Made by a program: the position numbers and the translations under genes. From Primorskyibacter sedentarius (GTDB lineage: Bacteria; Pseudomonadota; Alphaproteobacteria; Rhodobacterales; Rhodobacteraceae), in contig NZ_SLZU01000007.1 of the NCBI RefSeq assembly GCF_004342065.1, forward strand, positions 62,001-126,000: a DNA stretch of 64,000 bases, given 5' to 3'. The notes below the pieces were generated by a model that saw only the letters and a program-made list of their open reading frames with translations, made no database searches and was not told the DNA's origin. The first letter of the stretch is position 1. Every line of letters begins with the position of its first letter. Below, piece after piece: positions 35,159 to 45,300 of the stretch.

Positions 35159-35644
35159 TCATTTGTCGTCGCGGTGCAGGATCTCTTTCAGCCGCGCGGC
35201 TTCTTCGGCGTCCAGCCCGTCATCGGACGGGGTGCCAGCCTGCGACCGGCGGCGGATATAGACCGTGCCCATGCCAAGTGCGGCGATCAGCATTGCAGGC
35301 CCCGCCGCCCAGAGCAGCCAGTTGGCGCCGCCCGTCGTTGGCCGCAGCAGGACGAATTCGCCGTAACGGTCGACGATATAGGCAATCGCCTCGTCATCGC
35401 TGTCGCCCGCGACAAGACGCTCGCGCACCAGAAGACGAAGATCCCGCGCAAGCGACGCGTTGGATTCGTCAATGCTTTCGTTCTGGCACACGAGGCAGCG
35501 CAGCCCTTTGGACAGCTCCCGCGCCCGTGCCTCCAGCGCGGGATCATCCAGAACCTCATCGGGCTGCACGGCCCAAAGCGGGGCCGCAAGCAGCGCAAGG
35601 CACAGCGCCAGCCCACAAGACCTGATGGGGGCAAACCGCCTCAT
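35159..35644 (-). CDS. ccmH: Cytochrome c maturation protein CcmH (CycL)
   Basis: The 161-residue membrane-anchored thioredoxin-like protein has a signal peptide (SCGLALCLALLAAPLWA), the redox motif LRCLVCQN, a helical domain, one C-terminal membrane span (WLLWAAGPAMLIAALGMGTVY) and a short tail. CcmH reduces apocytochrome CXXCH thiols and works with CcmF in the haem lyase. Its start overlaps the ccmF stop by four bases (ATGA). It provides c-type cytochromes such as the two encoded at 3-4.6 kb. Confidence 0.95.
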   Translation of the reverse strand: MRRFAPIRSCGLALCLALLAAPLWAVQPDEVLDDPALEARARELSKGLRCLVCQNESIDESNASLARDLRLLVRERLVAGDSDDEAIAYIVDRYGEFVLLRPTTGGANWLLWAAGPAMLIAALGMGTVYIRRRSQAGTPSDDGLDAEEAARLKEILHRDDK

Positions 35645-37602
35645 TCCGCGGGCACCCCTGCGGGCACCTTGCGCGCCCCGGCGGCGACGCGGTAGCGCCG
35701 GTCAGACAGTGACAGACCACCGCCCAGGGCCATGATGATGCACCCGGCCCAGATCCAGCCCGCCAGCGGTTTGACATAGGTCCGCACCGTCCAGGCGCCC
35801 TCGCCCTGCGCATCCCCGATCACGACATAGACGTCGCGCAGGAACCGGTAATCGATTGCCGCCTCGGTCGTCGGCATCTGCGCCACGGGATAGTTGCGCT
35901 TTTCAGGATGCAAGGTCGCGATCTCGCGCCCGTTCTTGGCAAGCGTGACATCCGCCGTGGTCGAAAAGTAATTCGGCCCCCGCACCCGCTCGACACCGTT
36001 CAGCGTCAGCTCGTATCCCGCAACCTCGTAAGGCGCACCGATCTGCGCCACGCGAATATCCTCGGCCTGCCAGGCGGTCAGCCCGGCGATGCCGAAGATG
36101 GTGATGCCCAGCCCGGCATGGGCGACCGACTTGCCCCAATCGGCCCGCGGAAGGCGCAGCAGGCGGCGCAGATCGCGCGACCGTCCCGTGCGGGTCCACA
36201 GATCGGTGAGCGCGCCAAAGACCAGCCAGCTGCCAAGGAAAAGGCCCACGGGGCCCAGCAGGCTGCGCCCGGACTGGATCGCCCAGGCCAGCCCGGCAAG
36301 TGCCACGGCCAGCACGAATGCGGGCACAAGCTGGCGCATCACCCGGCCGATCTTTGCCCGTTTCCACGGCAGCATCGCCCCGATGGGAAGGATCAGACCC
36401 AGCACCACCATGAAGGGCGTGAAGGCCATGTTGAAGAATGGCGCGCCCACGCTCAGCTTGCGGTCAAAGAACATCTCGGCCGCCAGCGGCCAGATCGTGC
36501 CGACAAAGACCACCAGCGAGGCGACCGACAGCAGGATATTATTGGCCACCAGCGCGCTTTCGCGGCTGACAACGGCAAAGACCCCTTTCGCCTCCATCGC
36601 GCCGGCCCGCGCGGCGAAAAGCGTCAGCGCGCCGCCGGTAAAGAATGCAAGGATCATCAGGATGAACACGCCGCGTTCGGGGTCATTGGCGAAGGCATGG
36701 ACGCTGGTCAGCACCCCGGAGCGGACGATGAATGTGCCGATCATCGAGAAGCCGAATGCCATGATCGCCAGCAAGATGGTCCAGCTTTTCAGCGATTCGC
36801 GCTTTTCCACCACGATGGAGCTGTGAAGCAGGGCCGCCGCAAAGAGCCACGGCATGAAGCTGGCATTCTCGACCGGATCCCAGAACCAGAACCCGCCCCA
36901 GCCAAGCTCGTAATAGGCCCACCAGGACCCGAGCGCGATGCCGATCGTCAGGAAAATCCACGCAGCCAGCGTCCAGGGCCGCACCCACCGGCCCCAGGCG
37001 GCATCGACCCGCCCTTCGATCAGGGCGGCGACCGCGAAGCTGAAACAGATGCTGAGGCCGACATAGCCGAGATAGAGAAACGGCGGATGGAAGGCGAGCC
37101 CCGGATCCTGCAGAAGCGGGTTCAGATCCTGCCCGTCAAAGGGCGGGATCGCCAGCCGCAAAAACGGGTTGGAGGTGAAGAGGATGAAGGCCAGGAAGGC
37201 CACGCCGATGGCCGCTTGTACGGCCAGTACACGCGCGCGCAAGGTCGGCGGAAGCTGCGCCCCGAACCAGGCCACCATCGCGCCAAACAAGCTGAGGATC
37301 AGCGCCCAGAGCAGCATCGATCCTTCGTGATTCCCCCACACGCCCGAGATCTTGTAGATCATCGGCTTGGCGGAATGGCTGTTTAGCACCACCAGTTGCA
37401 GGCTGAAATCGCTGGTGACAAACGCATATGTCAGCGCCGCAAACGCAAAGCCCACCAGCAGAAACTGCGTGGTGGCGGCGGGTTCGGCCACGGACATCCA
37501 GCCCGGCCAGCGCTTATGCGCACCGATGATGGGAACAACCGTCTGCACGATGGCGACGAGAAAGGCGAGGATGAGGGCGAAATGCCCGAGTTCTGTAATC
37601 AT
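35641..37602 (-). CDS. ccmF: Cytochrome c haem lyase subunit CcmF
   Basis: The 653-residue multi-pass inner-membrane protein has the WWD haem-handling motif GWGGFWFWDPVENASFMPW and many hydrophobic spans from MITELGHFALILAFLVAIVQ to the C-terminal GWIWAGCIIMALGGGLSL. It transfers haem from holo-CcmE to apocytochromes together with CcmH. It is coupled to ccmH by overlap. The upstream gene is the GTA-type holin rather than ccmE, which is an unusual insertion in this operon. Confidence 0.96.
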   Translation of the reverse strand: MITELGHFALILAFLVAIVQTVVPIIGAHKRWPGWMSVAEPAATTQFLLVGFAFAALTYAFVTSDFSLQLVVLNSHSAKPMIYKISGVWGNHEGSMLLWALILSLFGAMVAWFGAQLPPTLRARVLAVQAAIGVAFLAFILFTSNPFLRLAIPPFDGQDLNPLLQDPGLAFHPPFLYLGYVGLSICFSFAVAALIEGRVDAAWGRWVRPWTLAAWIFLTIGIALGSWWAYYELGWGGFWFWDPVENASFMPWLFAAALLHSSIVVEKRESLKSWTILLAIMAFGFSMIGTFIVRSGVLTSVHAFANDPERGVFILMILAFFTGGALTLFAARAGAMEAKGVFAVVSRESALVANNILLSVASLVVFVGTIWPLAAEMFFDRKLSVGAPFFNMAFTPFMVVLGLILPIGAMLPWKRAKIGRVMRQLVPAFVLAVALAGLAWAIQSGRSLLGPVGLFLGSWLVFGALTDLWTRTGRSRDLRRLLRLPRADWGKSVAHAGLGITIFGIAGLTAWQAEDIRVAQIGAPYEVAGYELTLNGVERVRGPNYFSTTADVTLAKNGREIATLHPEKRNYPVAQMPTTEAAIDYRFLRDVYVVIGDAQGEGAWTVRTYVKPLAGWIWAGCIIMALGGGLSLSDRRYRVAAGARKVPAGVPAE

Positions 37603-37662
37603 ACCAAGCGTTATATTCGCGCAATGGGGGGCGGGCCAATGGTTTTCCCCGCCCCGCCCCGT

Positions 37663-38292
37663 TCACATTGTCGCGCCCTTATGCGCCCGCCACTCGGCCA
37701 GCGCCGGGTTGTCGGTGGTGGCGGCGGGCAAAGACACCGGCTCGGGGGCCGGTGTGCGTGGCGCGGCCACCGCACCGTCCTGTGCTGCAACGGCACCGGG
37801 TTGCGCCGAAGCCGCGGCGTGGCCACCGCGCAGGGCCTCGATCTCTGTCACCGCGCGGGCGACCTGCGGCGCCATGCCCACGGTGCGGGCAAGCACGTTC
37901 TGATAGGCCTGCCCCTTCGCCTGATGGCGCGCGCCAAAGTAGAAGGACACGATCGCGCCCAGCAGCCACCACAGCGGCTCTGGCACCAGCGCGATCCCGG
38001 CCATGCGCGCGGCGAACCACACCGGATCCACCATCGCCGCCACGAACAGCCCCAGCGTGCCAAGCGCCAGCGCCGGGCGCGGGATGCGGTTCACCCCGTC
38101 CATGAACCGGTCGAACGTGCCTTGCCGGGGCTGCACGAATTCCTGCCCGAACTGCTGCAATGCCGCCCCGCGCAGCGTGGCGCCGCGCACCGCTTCCGCC
38201 TCGGCATTGACGCGGAAGATCTCTGCCGTCTCGGCCACGACATTGCGCCCGCCCCCGAAGACGACGCCCAGCAACCTGTCGATCAACCCCAT
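37663..38292 (-). CDS. GTA-type 3-TM holin
   Basis: The 209-residue protein begins MGLIDRLLGVVFGGGRNVV and has hydrophobic spans around PALALGTLGLFVAAMVDPVWF and LWWLLGAIVSFYFGARHQ, then an Ala/Pro-rich tail. I recognise the holin family associated with gene transfer agents (GTA_holin_3TM). In Rhodobacter capsulatus a homologous holin/endolysin pair encoded away from the main GTA cluster is needed for particle release by lysis. ATG 38292 overlaps the endolysin stop by 10 bases; the long frame upstream of it is antisense noise. ccmF follows 60 bases later. Confidence 0.87.
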   Translation of the reverse strand: MGLIDRLLGVVFGGGRNVVAETAEIFRVNAEAEAVRGATLRGAALQQFGQEFVQPRQGTFDRFMDGVNRIPRPALALGTLGLFVAAMVDPVWFAARMAGIALVPEPLWWLLGAIVSFYFGARHQAKGQAYQNVLARTVGMAPQVARAVTEIEALRGGHAAASAQPGAVAAQDGAVAAPRTPAPEPVSLPAATTDNPALAEWRAHKGATM

Positions 38293-38894
38293 GCCGACAC
38301 CCGCGCGCGGAACGCAGCCTCTGTCAGATGGAACCGTGGCGAGATGAACTCTTCGGCGCGCTTGATCCAGCCGCCTTTGCCCCCCGCCCGCGTCCGCGCA
38401 TATTTGCGCGAGGTCGGGCGCGCATCGGCGATCCCGAAGTAATAGTTGCGCCGCGCGATCCCGTAGGCATCCACAAGATGGGCCGAGGCCGCAGCCATCG
38501 CCCGTGCCGCCGCCGCAATCGTCTGCGGCCCGACCACACCGTCGGTCGAAACCCTTTCGCCCATCTCGCAAAGCAGCCTTTGCAGGATCTTCACCGCATT
38601 GGACCCGGCATTGACATACATGTCAAAGACCGACGGTTGCAGCGCCTCGGGAAGCTCTGCCAGACGCGGTTCTATGAAATAATGGCGCAGGAAGATCTCT
38701 ACCGCCTGTTTGCGATCAAGACGCCGCACATCTGCTGCGTCCACCTGGCCATCGCCGGTCAGGTCAAGCCCCAACCGCCGCATCGTATGGATCGTGACAC
38801 CGTGATTGGTGGCACCGCCGGGATCATCCGGGTCGTTCACATAGCCGCCCTCGCGGGCCACGATCTCTTCTGCAATTTGCCTGACTTGGGGCAT
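38283..38894 (-). CDS. Holin-associated N-acetylmuramidase (GH108 endolysin, GTA type)
   Basis: The 203-residue peptidoglycan hydrolase carries the GH108 catalytic segment REGGYVNDPDDPGGATNHGV (catalytic Glu at about residue 15) and a C-terminal peptidoglycan-binding part (STDGVVGPQTIAAAA, RNYYFGIAD). Between them is an EF-hand/dockerin-like loop DLTGDGQVDAADVRRL (about residues 44-59), suggesting calcium binding. It cuts glycan strands to release GTA particles once the holin has permeabilised the membrane. Its stop overlaps the holin start. The upstream region has one TTAACCAAT (minus strand, 38952-38944), a possible CtrA half-site. Confidence 0.87.
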   Translation of the reverse strand: MPQVRQIAEEIVAREGGYVNDPDDPGGATNHGVTIHTMRRLGLDLTGDGQVDAADVRRLDRKQAVEIFLRHYFIEPRLAELPEALQPSVFDMYVNAGSNAVKILQRLLCEMGERVSTDGVVGPQTIAAAARAMAAASAHLVDAYGIARRNYYFGIADARPTSRKYARTRAGGKGGWIKRAEEFISPRFHLTEAAFRARVSAWG

Positions 38895-38988
38895 GTTGGC
38901 TGCCTCTCGCTTGCCTGAAACCTCGGCACAAACGATTGCAGCAATTGGTTAACGCGGCCCGATCTGACCGCGCGCAGCCCGCCCCGGA

Positions 38989-39432
38989 TCAGCTGTCGGG
39001 GGCCTGGTAGACGCCTTGTTCCTTCAGCGCATCCATGACCTCTTTGGGCATGTATGTCTCGTCATGTTTGGCAAGTATTTCAGAGGCTTCGAACACGCCA
39101 TTCACATAACGACCCGTGCCGACCATCCCCTGATTCTCGGCAAAGAGATCGGGCAGCACGCCGCCAAAGACCACCGGCACGGTCGCCCCGCCATCGGTCA
39201 CACGAAACCGGATCTGCTCTCCGACGCCGCGCTCCAGCGAGCCTTCCTCGACCAGCCCGCCAATCCGAAACGTCTCATTCGGTGCGGGCGGTTCTTCCAT
39301 GACCTGGCTGGGTGAGCGGAAGAAGTTGATGCCGTCGCGCATCGCATAGCCGATCAGCCCGGTGCTCAGCACCAGTGCGACCACGGCCACGCCCACAACC
39401 TGAATGCGGCGTTTCTTCTTGAGGCTCTTCAT
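38989..39432 (-). CDS. ccmE: Cytochrome c maturation haem chaperone CcmE
   Basis: The 147-residue membrane-anchored periplasmic OB-fold protein has an N-terminal anchor (RRIQVVGVAVVALVLSTGLIGYAM) and the haem-binding motif LAKHDETYMPKEV, whose His forms the covalent haem bond. It ferries haem from CcmC to CcmF. ATG 39432 begins MKSLKKKRRIQ, the usual start. It is separated from ccmF by the endolysin/holin pair and lies 81 bases downstream of argC on the same strand. Confidence 0.95.
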   Translation of the reverse strand: MKSLKKKRRIQVVGVAVVALVLSTGLIGYAMRDGINFFRSPSQVMEEPPAPNETFRIGGLVEEGSLERGVGEQIRFRVTDGGATVPVVFGGVLPDLFAENQGMVGTGRYVNGVFEASEILAKHDETYMPKEVMDALKEQGVYQAPDS

Positions 39433-39513
39433 CCGCCCTCTCCTCTCGCGCTTGCGAAACCCTGTCGCAAGATGTCCCAAGACCCATAGCGGCACGCCTT
39501 GGGACGCCCGTCC

Positions 39514-40542
39514 CTATGGGAAACAGGGCACCAGTGTCAGCCCTGCGGTCTCTTCCTCACCTAACATCAAATTCGCATTTTGCAATGCTTGGCCCGAAGA
39601 GCCCTTCGTCAGGTTGTCCAGAACCACGACAACGATGGCCCGACCCGCCTTGCGGTCGCCCGTCACGCCGATATGGCAGAAGTTGGAGCCGCGCACATGA
39701 TGGGTCGACGGCGTTTCGCCAAAGGGCAGCACATGCAGGAAAGGCTCATCGGCATAGGTCTCGCTCAGCGCCGCGTATACCTCTTGCGGGTTCCCGCTGA
39801 CATAGGTCGTGGCAAGGATGCCGCGATTGACCGGCATCAGATGCGGGGTGAACTGCACCTCGACCGGCCGGCCCGCCAGTTTGGAGAATTCCTGATCGAA
39901 CTCGCCCAGATGCCGGTGCGTGCCGCCGACCGCATAGGCGTTGTAGCCCTCGGACAGCTCGGCATGCATCAGGTTTTCCTTCATCGCCCGGCCCGCACCG
40001 GACACGGCGCATTTCATGTCCAGAATGATGTCGTCCAGCCCGATAACCCCGGCAGAGATCAACGGCCGCAGCGCATATTGCCCGGTTGCCGCGTTGCAGC
40101 CCGTGCCCGCCACCAGACGCGCGCCCCGAATCTCGTCACGGTAGAATTCGGTCAGGCCGTAAACCGCCTCTTTCTGAACCTCGACGGCCGCATGCGGGTT
40201 GCCGTACCACTTTTCATATGCCGCCGGATCGCGCAGCCGGAAATCCGCCGACAGATCGACGATCTTCAGATCCCGCGGAAGCTCGCGGATCACTTCCTGG
40301 CTGGTCTTGTGCGGCAGCGCGCAAAAGCACAGGTCAACCGCGCCGAAATCGATCTCATCGGCCGTGACCAGATCCGGCAGGTCCAGATGGCGCAGATGCG
40401 GATAGACCGTCGCCATGCTCTGGCCGGCCTTGGCATTGGCGCCAAGGGCTGCAATTTCCATCGACGGATGGGTGGCGATCAGGCGGATCAGTTCCGCACC
40501 GGTATAGCCAGAGGCACCGAGGATCGCGATCTTATGGGTCAT
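39514..40542 (-). CDS. argC: N-acetyl-gamma-glutamyl-phosphate reductase
   Basis: The 342-residue arginine-biosynthesis enzyme reduces N-acetylglutamyl phosphate with NADPH. The nucleotide-binding motif [13 protein letters not shown] is at residues 9-21, and the catalytic cysteine is C149 in [12 protein letters not shown]. The length and [11 protein letters not shown] region match the common bacterial type. It lies between murI (upstream, 73-base gap) and ccmE on the minus strand; no other arg gene is in the window. Confidence 0.97.
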   Translation of the reverse strand: MTHKIAILGASGYTGAELIRLIATHPSMEIAALGANAKAGQSMATVYPHLRHLDLPDLVTADEIDFGAVDLCFCALPHKTSQEVIRELPRDLKIVDLSADFRLRDPAAYEKWYGNPHAAVEVQKEAVYGLTEFYRDEIRGARLVAGTGCNAATGQYALRPLISAGVIGLDDIILDMKCAVSGAGRAMKENLMHAELSEGYNAYAVGGTHRHLGEFDQEFSKLAGRPVEVQFTPHLMPVNRGILATTYVSGNPQEVYAALSETYADEPFLHVLPFGETPSTHHVRGSNFCHIGVTGDRKAGRAIVVVVLDNLTKGSSGQALQNANLMLGEEETAGLTLVPCFP

Positions 40543-40615
40543 GTGAGTTTCCCTTCAAAGGGCATTTGTACAGATTCGGGGGGCAAAAGGCACAAAAGGC
40601 ACCAACTTGCCGGTG

Positions 40616-41428
40616 TCAGGCGCTCTCGAATTCGACCTGTCGTCGGAGGAAATGCGTCGCCTGATCCGACACTTTGCGCGGGTTGCCTGTCGTCAGAAAG
40701 CGGGTCTTGTCACCCTGCCCCAACATCCCCGGATGACGCTCCAGATAATCGGCAAGGCTTTCGGCAACAAGGTTGGCCTGACTGTAGACGGTCACCTCCG
40801 GGCCAAGCGCGGCCTGGAACGCATCCTGCATCAGCGGGTAATGCGTACACCCAAGAATCGCGGCCTGTGGTTCGGGCATTTTCCGTTTCAAAGCATCCAC
40901 ATGGCTGCGCACCAGTGCCTCGGCAAGGATCATGTCACCCTCTTCGATGGCATCGACAAGGCCGCCGCAGGCCTGCGCCTCAACATCCACACCGATCGCC
41001 CGGAAGGCCAGCTCGCGCTGGAAGGCCCGGCTGCGGACGGTGGCGGGCGTGGCAAACAGCGCCACATGCTTGACCGCCACTTCGCGCGGCGGGCTGTTGT
41101 CGCCCCATTGCCGCTCGGTAAGTGCCTCAATCAATGGCACAAAAACGCCCAGCACCCGCTTGTCGGACGGAATCCAGCTTTCCTGCATCCGCCGCAACGC
41201 CGCAGCGCTCGCGGTGTTACAGGCCAGGATCACCAGATCGCAGCCCTCATCCCAAAGCCGCGATACCGCCGCCGTGGTCAGGTCGTAGACATCGTCCGCA
41301 TCCCGCACCCCGTAGGGCGCATGCTTGTTGTCACCGAAATAGACAAAAGGCACGTCCGGCAACCGCTTGGCAACCGCGTCGAGGACTGTCAGCCCCCCCA
41401 GACCACTGTCGAAAATCCCTACCGCCAT
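40616..41428 (-). CDS. murI: Glutamate racemase
   Basis: The 270-residue cytoplasmic enzyme supplies D-glutamate for peptidoglycan. Both catalytic cysteines are present: C70 in [10 protein letters not shown] and C194 in [10 protein letters not shown]. The N-terminus [19 protein letters not shown] is diagnostic, fixing the start at 41428 rather than the longer frame to 41515, which overlaps the upstream acyltransferase gene. That gene ends 16 bases before it on the same strand. Confidence 0.96.
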   Translation of the reverse strand: MAVGIFDSGLGGLTVLDAVAKRLPDVPFVYFGDNKHAPYGVRDADDVYDLTTAAVSRLWDEGCDLVILACNTASAAALRRMQESWIPSDKRVLGVFVPLIEALTERQWGDNSPPREVAVKHVALFATPATVRSRAFQRELAFRAIGVDVEAQACGGLVDAIEEGDMILAEALVRSHVDALKRKMPEPQAAILGCTHYPLMQDAFQAALGPEVTVYSQANLVAESLADYLERHPGMLGQGDKTRFLTTGNPRKVSDQATHFLRRQVEFESA

Positions 41429-41444
41429 GCGGAAACCCCGGTCG

Positions 41445-42323
41445 TCAGTTCTTGCGTTTTTCCTCGAACTCGAACCCGTAGTCATAAGACCGAAGCGGGG
41501 TCGGTGAAAGCTCATACGTCGCTTTGCGCAGGAAATCCATAAGCTGTCGCGTATCCTTCGCCCGCGCCTTGATCTCGGCAGGGTCGATGGGTTTGCCGAT
41601 CACGACGCGCACGGGCGTGTCGACACGTTTGCGAAATTCCTTGATCAGCAGCCCCAGACGCAAGGTCGTGTGCAGATGGCTGGCAAGCTGGAACAGGCGG
41701 GACGTATGCCCGTCGAAATAGATCGGTACCACCGTCGCGCCGCTTTTCGCCACCATGCGCGCGGTAAAGGCGCGCCAGCCCGGATCCATCGGTCTGGAAA
41801 ACGGTTTCGCCGCGGTCGAGACGGTCCCCCCCGGAAAGATCCCTATGGCCCCACCCTCGGCGAGGTAGCGCAGCGCCTCGCGCCGGGTTTCCAGGTTCTG
41901 TGCCATCGCCTCGCGCGTCTCGTCAAAAGAGATCGGCAGGATCACTTTGTTCAGATCATCGGCCTTGCGGAACACGGAATTTGCAAGGATACGGAAATCC
42001 CCCCGCACCACCGACAGGATATGCCCCATCATCAACCCGTCGAGGATGCCATAGGGGTGGTTCGCGATCACGATCAGCGGGCCATCTGTCGGGATATTGT
42101 TCAGCTCTCCCCCGAGGATTTCCAACCCGAGACCATAGCGTTCCACCATGACCTGCCAGAAATCCCGCCCGCCGCTCACCTCGGCCTCATAGCCCCTGGC
42201 GCGCTTGATCAGGCCGATCCGTCCGGTCGCGTTTTCCATCAACCGGATCATGGCCCGCCCACCCCGCGTGCTGGCGGAGTAGGCGTAGCTGATGTCTTTT
42301 GCGACGTGACGTCCCTTGGGCAT
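41445..42323 (-). CDS. Lysophospholipid/glycerol acyltransferase family protein
   Basis: The 292-residue PlsC-superfamily protein has the acyltransferase motif NHPYGILDG (H89...D95, an H-x5-D variant of the usual H-x4-D), then [11 protein letters not shown] and [15 protein letters not shown]. It may acylate a lysolipid, an ornithine lipid precursor or lipid A-like acceptor; the acceptor cannot be told. It is translated from ATG 42323 and sits 74 bases downstream of the indolepyruvate oxidoreductase gene and 16 bases before murI. Confidence 0.85.
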   Translation of the reverse strand: MPKGRHVAKDISYAYSASTRGGRAMIRLMENATGRIGLIKRARGYEAEVSGGRDFWQVMVERYGLGLEILGGELNNIPTDGPLIVIANHPYGILDGLMMGHILSVVRGDFRILANSVFRKADDLNKVILPISFDETREAMAQNLETRREALRYLAEGGAIGIFPGGTVSTAAKPFSRPMDPGWRAFTARMVAKSGATVVPIYFDGHTSRLFQLASHLHTTLRLGLLIKEFRKRVDTPVRVVIGKPIDPAEIKARAKDTRQLMDFLRKATYELSPTPLRSYDYGFEFEEKRKN

Positions 42324-42397
42324 CCGGCAAACCCTCTTGATCTGCGGATTGTCTAATCCGGTTGCGACAACCTTTCCAGAGCCTTTGGCCGGCGGGC

Positions 42398-45300
42398 CTA
42401 TTCGGCAGCTTTCGCCAGCGGCGCCCCGCCCGCACGCAACATGGTCAGCAACTCTTCGCGGCGCTTGGCGGCCTTTGCCTCGTTCGCCGCCTTTACCGGG
42501 CCAAACCCACGGATCTGAAGCGGCAATTCGGCAAGGGCGACGGCAATGTCCAGCGTGTCGGGGGACAGGTGTTTTTCAATCTCGGCCATGTCCGACTGAT
42601 ATTGCTTGATCAGCGCACGCTCCATCCGGCGTTCTGCCGTGTAGCCGAAAGGATCGAACGGGGTGCCGCGCAATCCCTTGAGCCGCGCCAGAACCCGCAG
42701 GGGCCGTTCCAGCCAGGGGCCGAATTCGCGTTTCTGCGGCCGCCCGTCCGCGCCCTTGCGCGCCAGCATCGGCGGCGCGAGGTGAAAGCTCATCTTGAAA
42801 TCGCCGTCAAACTCCTGCCGCGCCTTGTCACGACTGGACAAGAGCAAGCGGGCAACCTCGTATTCGTCCTTATAGGCCAAGAGCTTGTGATAGCCCTTCG
42901 CCACAGCCTCCTTCAGCGCGGGGTCGTCAAACCGCTCGACCATGCGGCGGTAGCGCTTTGCCAGCCGTTTGCCCTGATAGGCGATCAACTGTTCCGCCCG
43001 ATAGGCAATCTTGTCATCCAGCGTTTTGGGCAAGTGAACGACAGTCGGCTCTGCCAACCGTGCCGCATCTTCCGGATGCAGCACCGCCCACCGACCGATC
43101 TGGAAGGCGCGTTTGTTGCGGTCAATTGCCGTACCGTTAAGCTCGATCGCTGCGTCAATGGCCTGCATGCTCAGCGGAACAAGCCCGCGCTGCCAGGCGG
43201 CGCCAAGCATCATCATGTTCGAATAGATCGAGTCGCCCATCGTCGCGCGGGCAATCTCTGTGGCGTCGAAAAGGTCCAGACGCTCCTGAAGTCTTGCCTC
43301 AAGAGCAAGTCGCAACCTATCGGAAGGTAAAGAGAATTCAGTATCTCGGGTAAAATCTCCGGTGACGATCTCGTGGCTGTTGACCACCGCGCCGCTGCGG
43401 CCCGTCCGGGTCAGGCCAAGCGTCTTGGCGCCCGCGCTGACCACCAGATCGCCGCCGATCAGCGCGTCCGCCTCGCCAGTGGCCACGCGGATCGCGCTGA
43501 TATCTTCGGGCCGCTCGGCGATCCGGCAATGGATGTGGACCGCGCCACCCTTCTGGGCGAGGCCCGCCATTTCCATCATGCCCGCACCCTTGCCATCGAT
43601 CTGCGCGGCCTGCGCCAATACGGCGCCGATGGTCACCACACCCGTGCCGCCCACGCCCGTGATGACCACGTTATAGGTGCCGTTGATCGCGGGGATCTCC
43701 GGCTCGGGCAGATGCGGCAGGTCGAGCTGGGCGGTCGCGCCCTTCTTCACCTGCGCGCCCTCCAGCGTCACGAAAGACGGGCAAAACCCTTTGAGACAAG
43801 AGAAATCCTTGTTGCAGGCGGATTGGTCAATCGCCCGCTTGCGGCCCAACTCGGTCTCTTCCGGCACGATGGCCACGCAGTTCGATTGCACACCGCAATC
43901 GCCGCAGCCTTCGCAGACATCGGTATTGATAAAGACCCGCTTGTCCGGATCGGGGAACTTGCCGCGTTTGCGACGCCTGCGTTTCTCTGCCGCGCAGGTC
44001 TGCACATAGATGATGGCCGAAACACCTTCGTGTTTCGTGAACGCCTCCTGAACTGCGGGCATGTCCGCGCGTTCATGCATTTCAATGCCTTGCGGGAAGG
44101 TCTTGAAGTCGACCTCTTCCTTCTCGTCATAGACAACGGCGATGTTGCGGACCCCCATCGCCTTGATTTCCGCGGCAATCCGCTGTGGCGACAGACCGCC
44201 CTCGTTGGGCTGGCCACCGGTCATGGCAACCGCGTCGTTATAAAGGATCTTGTACGTAATGTTCGTCCCGGCCGCCAAAGCCGCGCGAATGGCCTGCACA
44301 CCCGAATGGTTGTAGGTCCCGTCGCCGAGATTCTGGAAAACATGGCCGCGCTTGGAAAACGGCGCCTCGCCGATCCAGTTCGCACCTTCGCCGCCCATAT
44401 GGGTGAACCCGGTGGTTTCACGGTCCATCCACTGCACCATGTAGTGACAGCCGATCCCCGCATAGGCGCGGCTGCCGTCGGGCACCTTGGTAGAGCTGTT
44501 ATGCGGGCAACCGGCGCAGAAATACGGCAGGCGCGCGGCGATATCCTCGGCATTGTCGGCGCGGCGCGCCTCGTCCAGCGCCTGCATCCCGGCCTTGACG
44601 CCATCGGTGCCGCGCCCTTCCTCGATCAGGATGCCACCGATCTTTTCGGCGATCAGGATCGGGTCCAGGGCGGCGCGCGTCGGGAAAAGCTCGTCATCAT
44701 GCATGCCCCCCGCACCGCTCTTGTACCAGCCATAGACGCGGCGGCCCTTGCGGTCGTCAAAAATCGCCTCCTTGATCTGCACCTCGATCAGCTTGCGCTT
44801 TTCCTCGACCACGACAATCAGATCCAGATCGTCCGCCCAGTCGTGAAATCCCTTCATATCCAAAGGCCAGGTCTGCCCGACCTTATAGGTGGTCAGGCCC
44901 AGCCGCAGCGCCTCTTGCTCGTCGATATTCAGCAAGCTGAACGCGTGCACCAGATCGAGCCAGTTCTTGCCGGCCGCAACAAATCCGATCTTGGCGCCGG
45001 GCTTGCCCCAGACGCGCTTGTCCATCTTGTTGGCGTGGCTGAATTCTTCGGCGGCGAAGCGTTTGAAATCAATCATGCGCGCCTCTTGCGCGTGCGGCGT
45101 GTCACCCAGACGGATGTTCAACCCGTCCTTGGGCATGGCAAATTCCGGTACGATCAGATGCATCCGGTCCGGGCGGCCATCAACAACCGCCGTCGCCTCG
45201 ATCGTGTCCTTCATCGTCTTCAGACCCACCCAAAGGCCAGAGAAGCGCGACAGGGCATAGCCGTAGATGCCGTAATCCAGCACTTCCTGAACGCCCGCCG

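Noticed and set aside
38944-38952. A TTAACCAAT element as a CtrA site for the lysis genes
   Set aside because: Only one half-site is present without a TTAA at the required spacing, so I mention it in the endolysin entry but do not call it.
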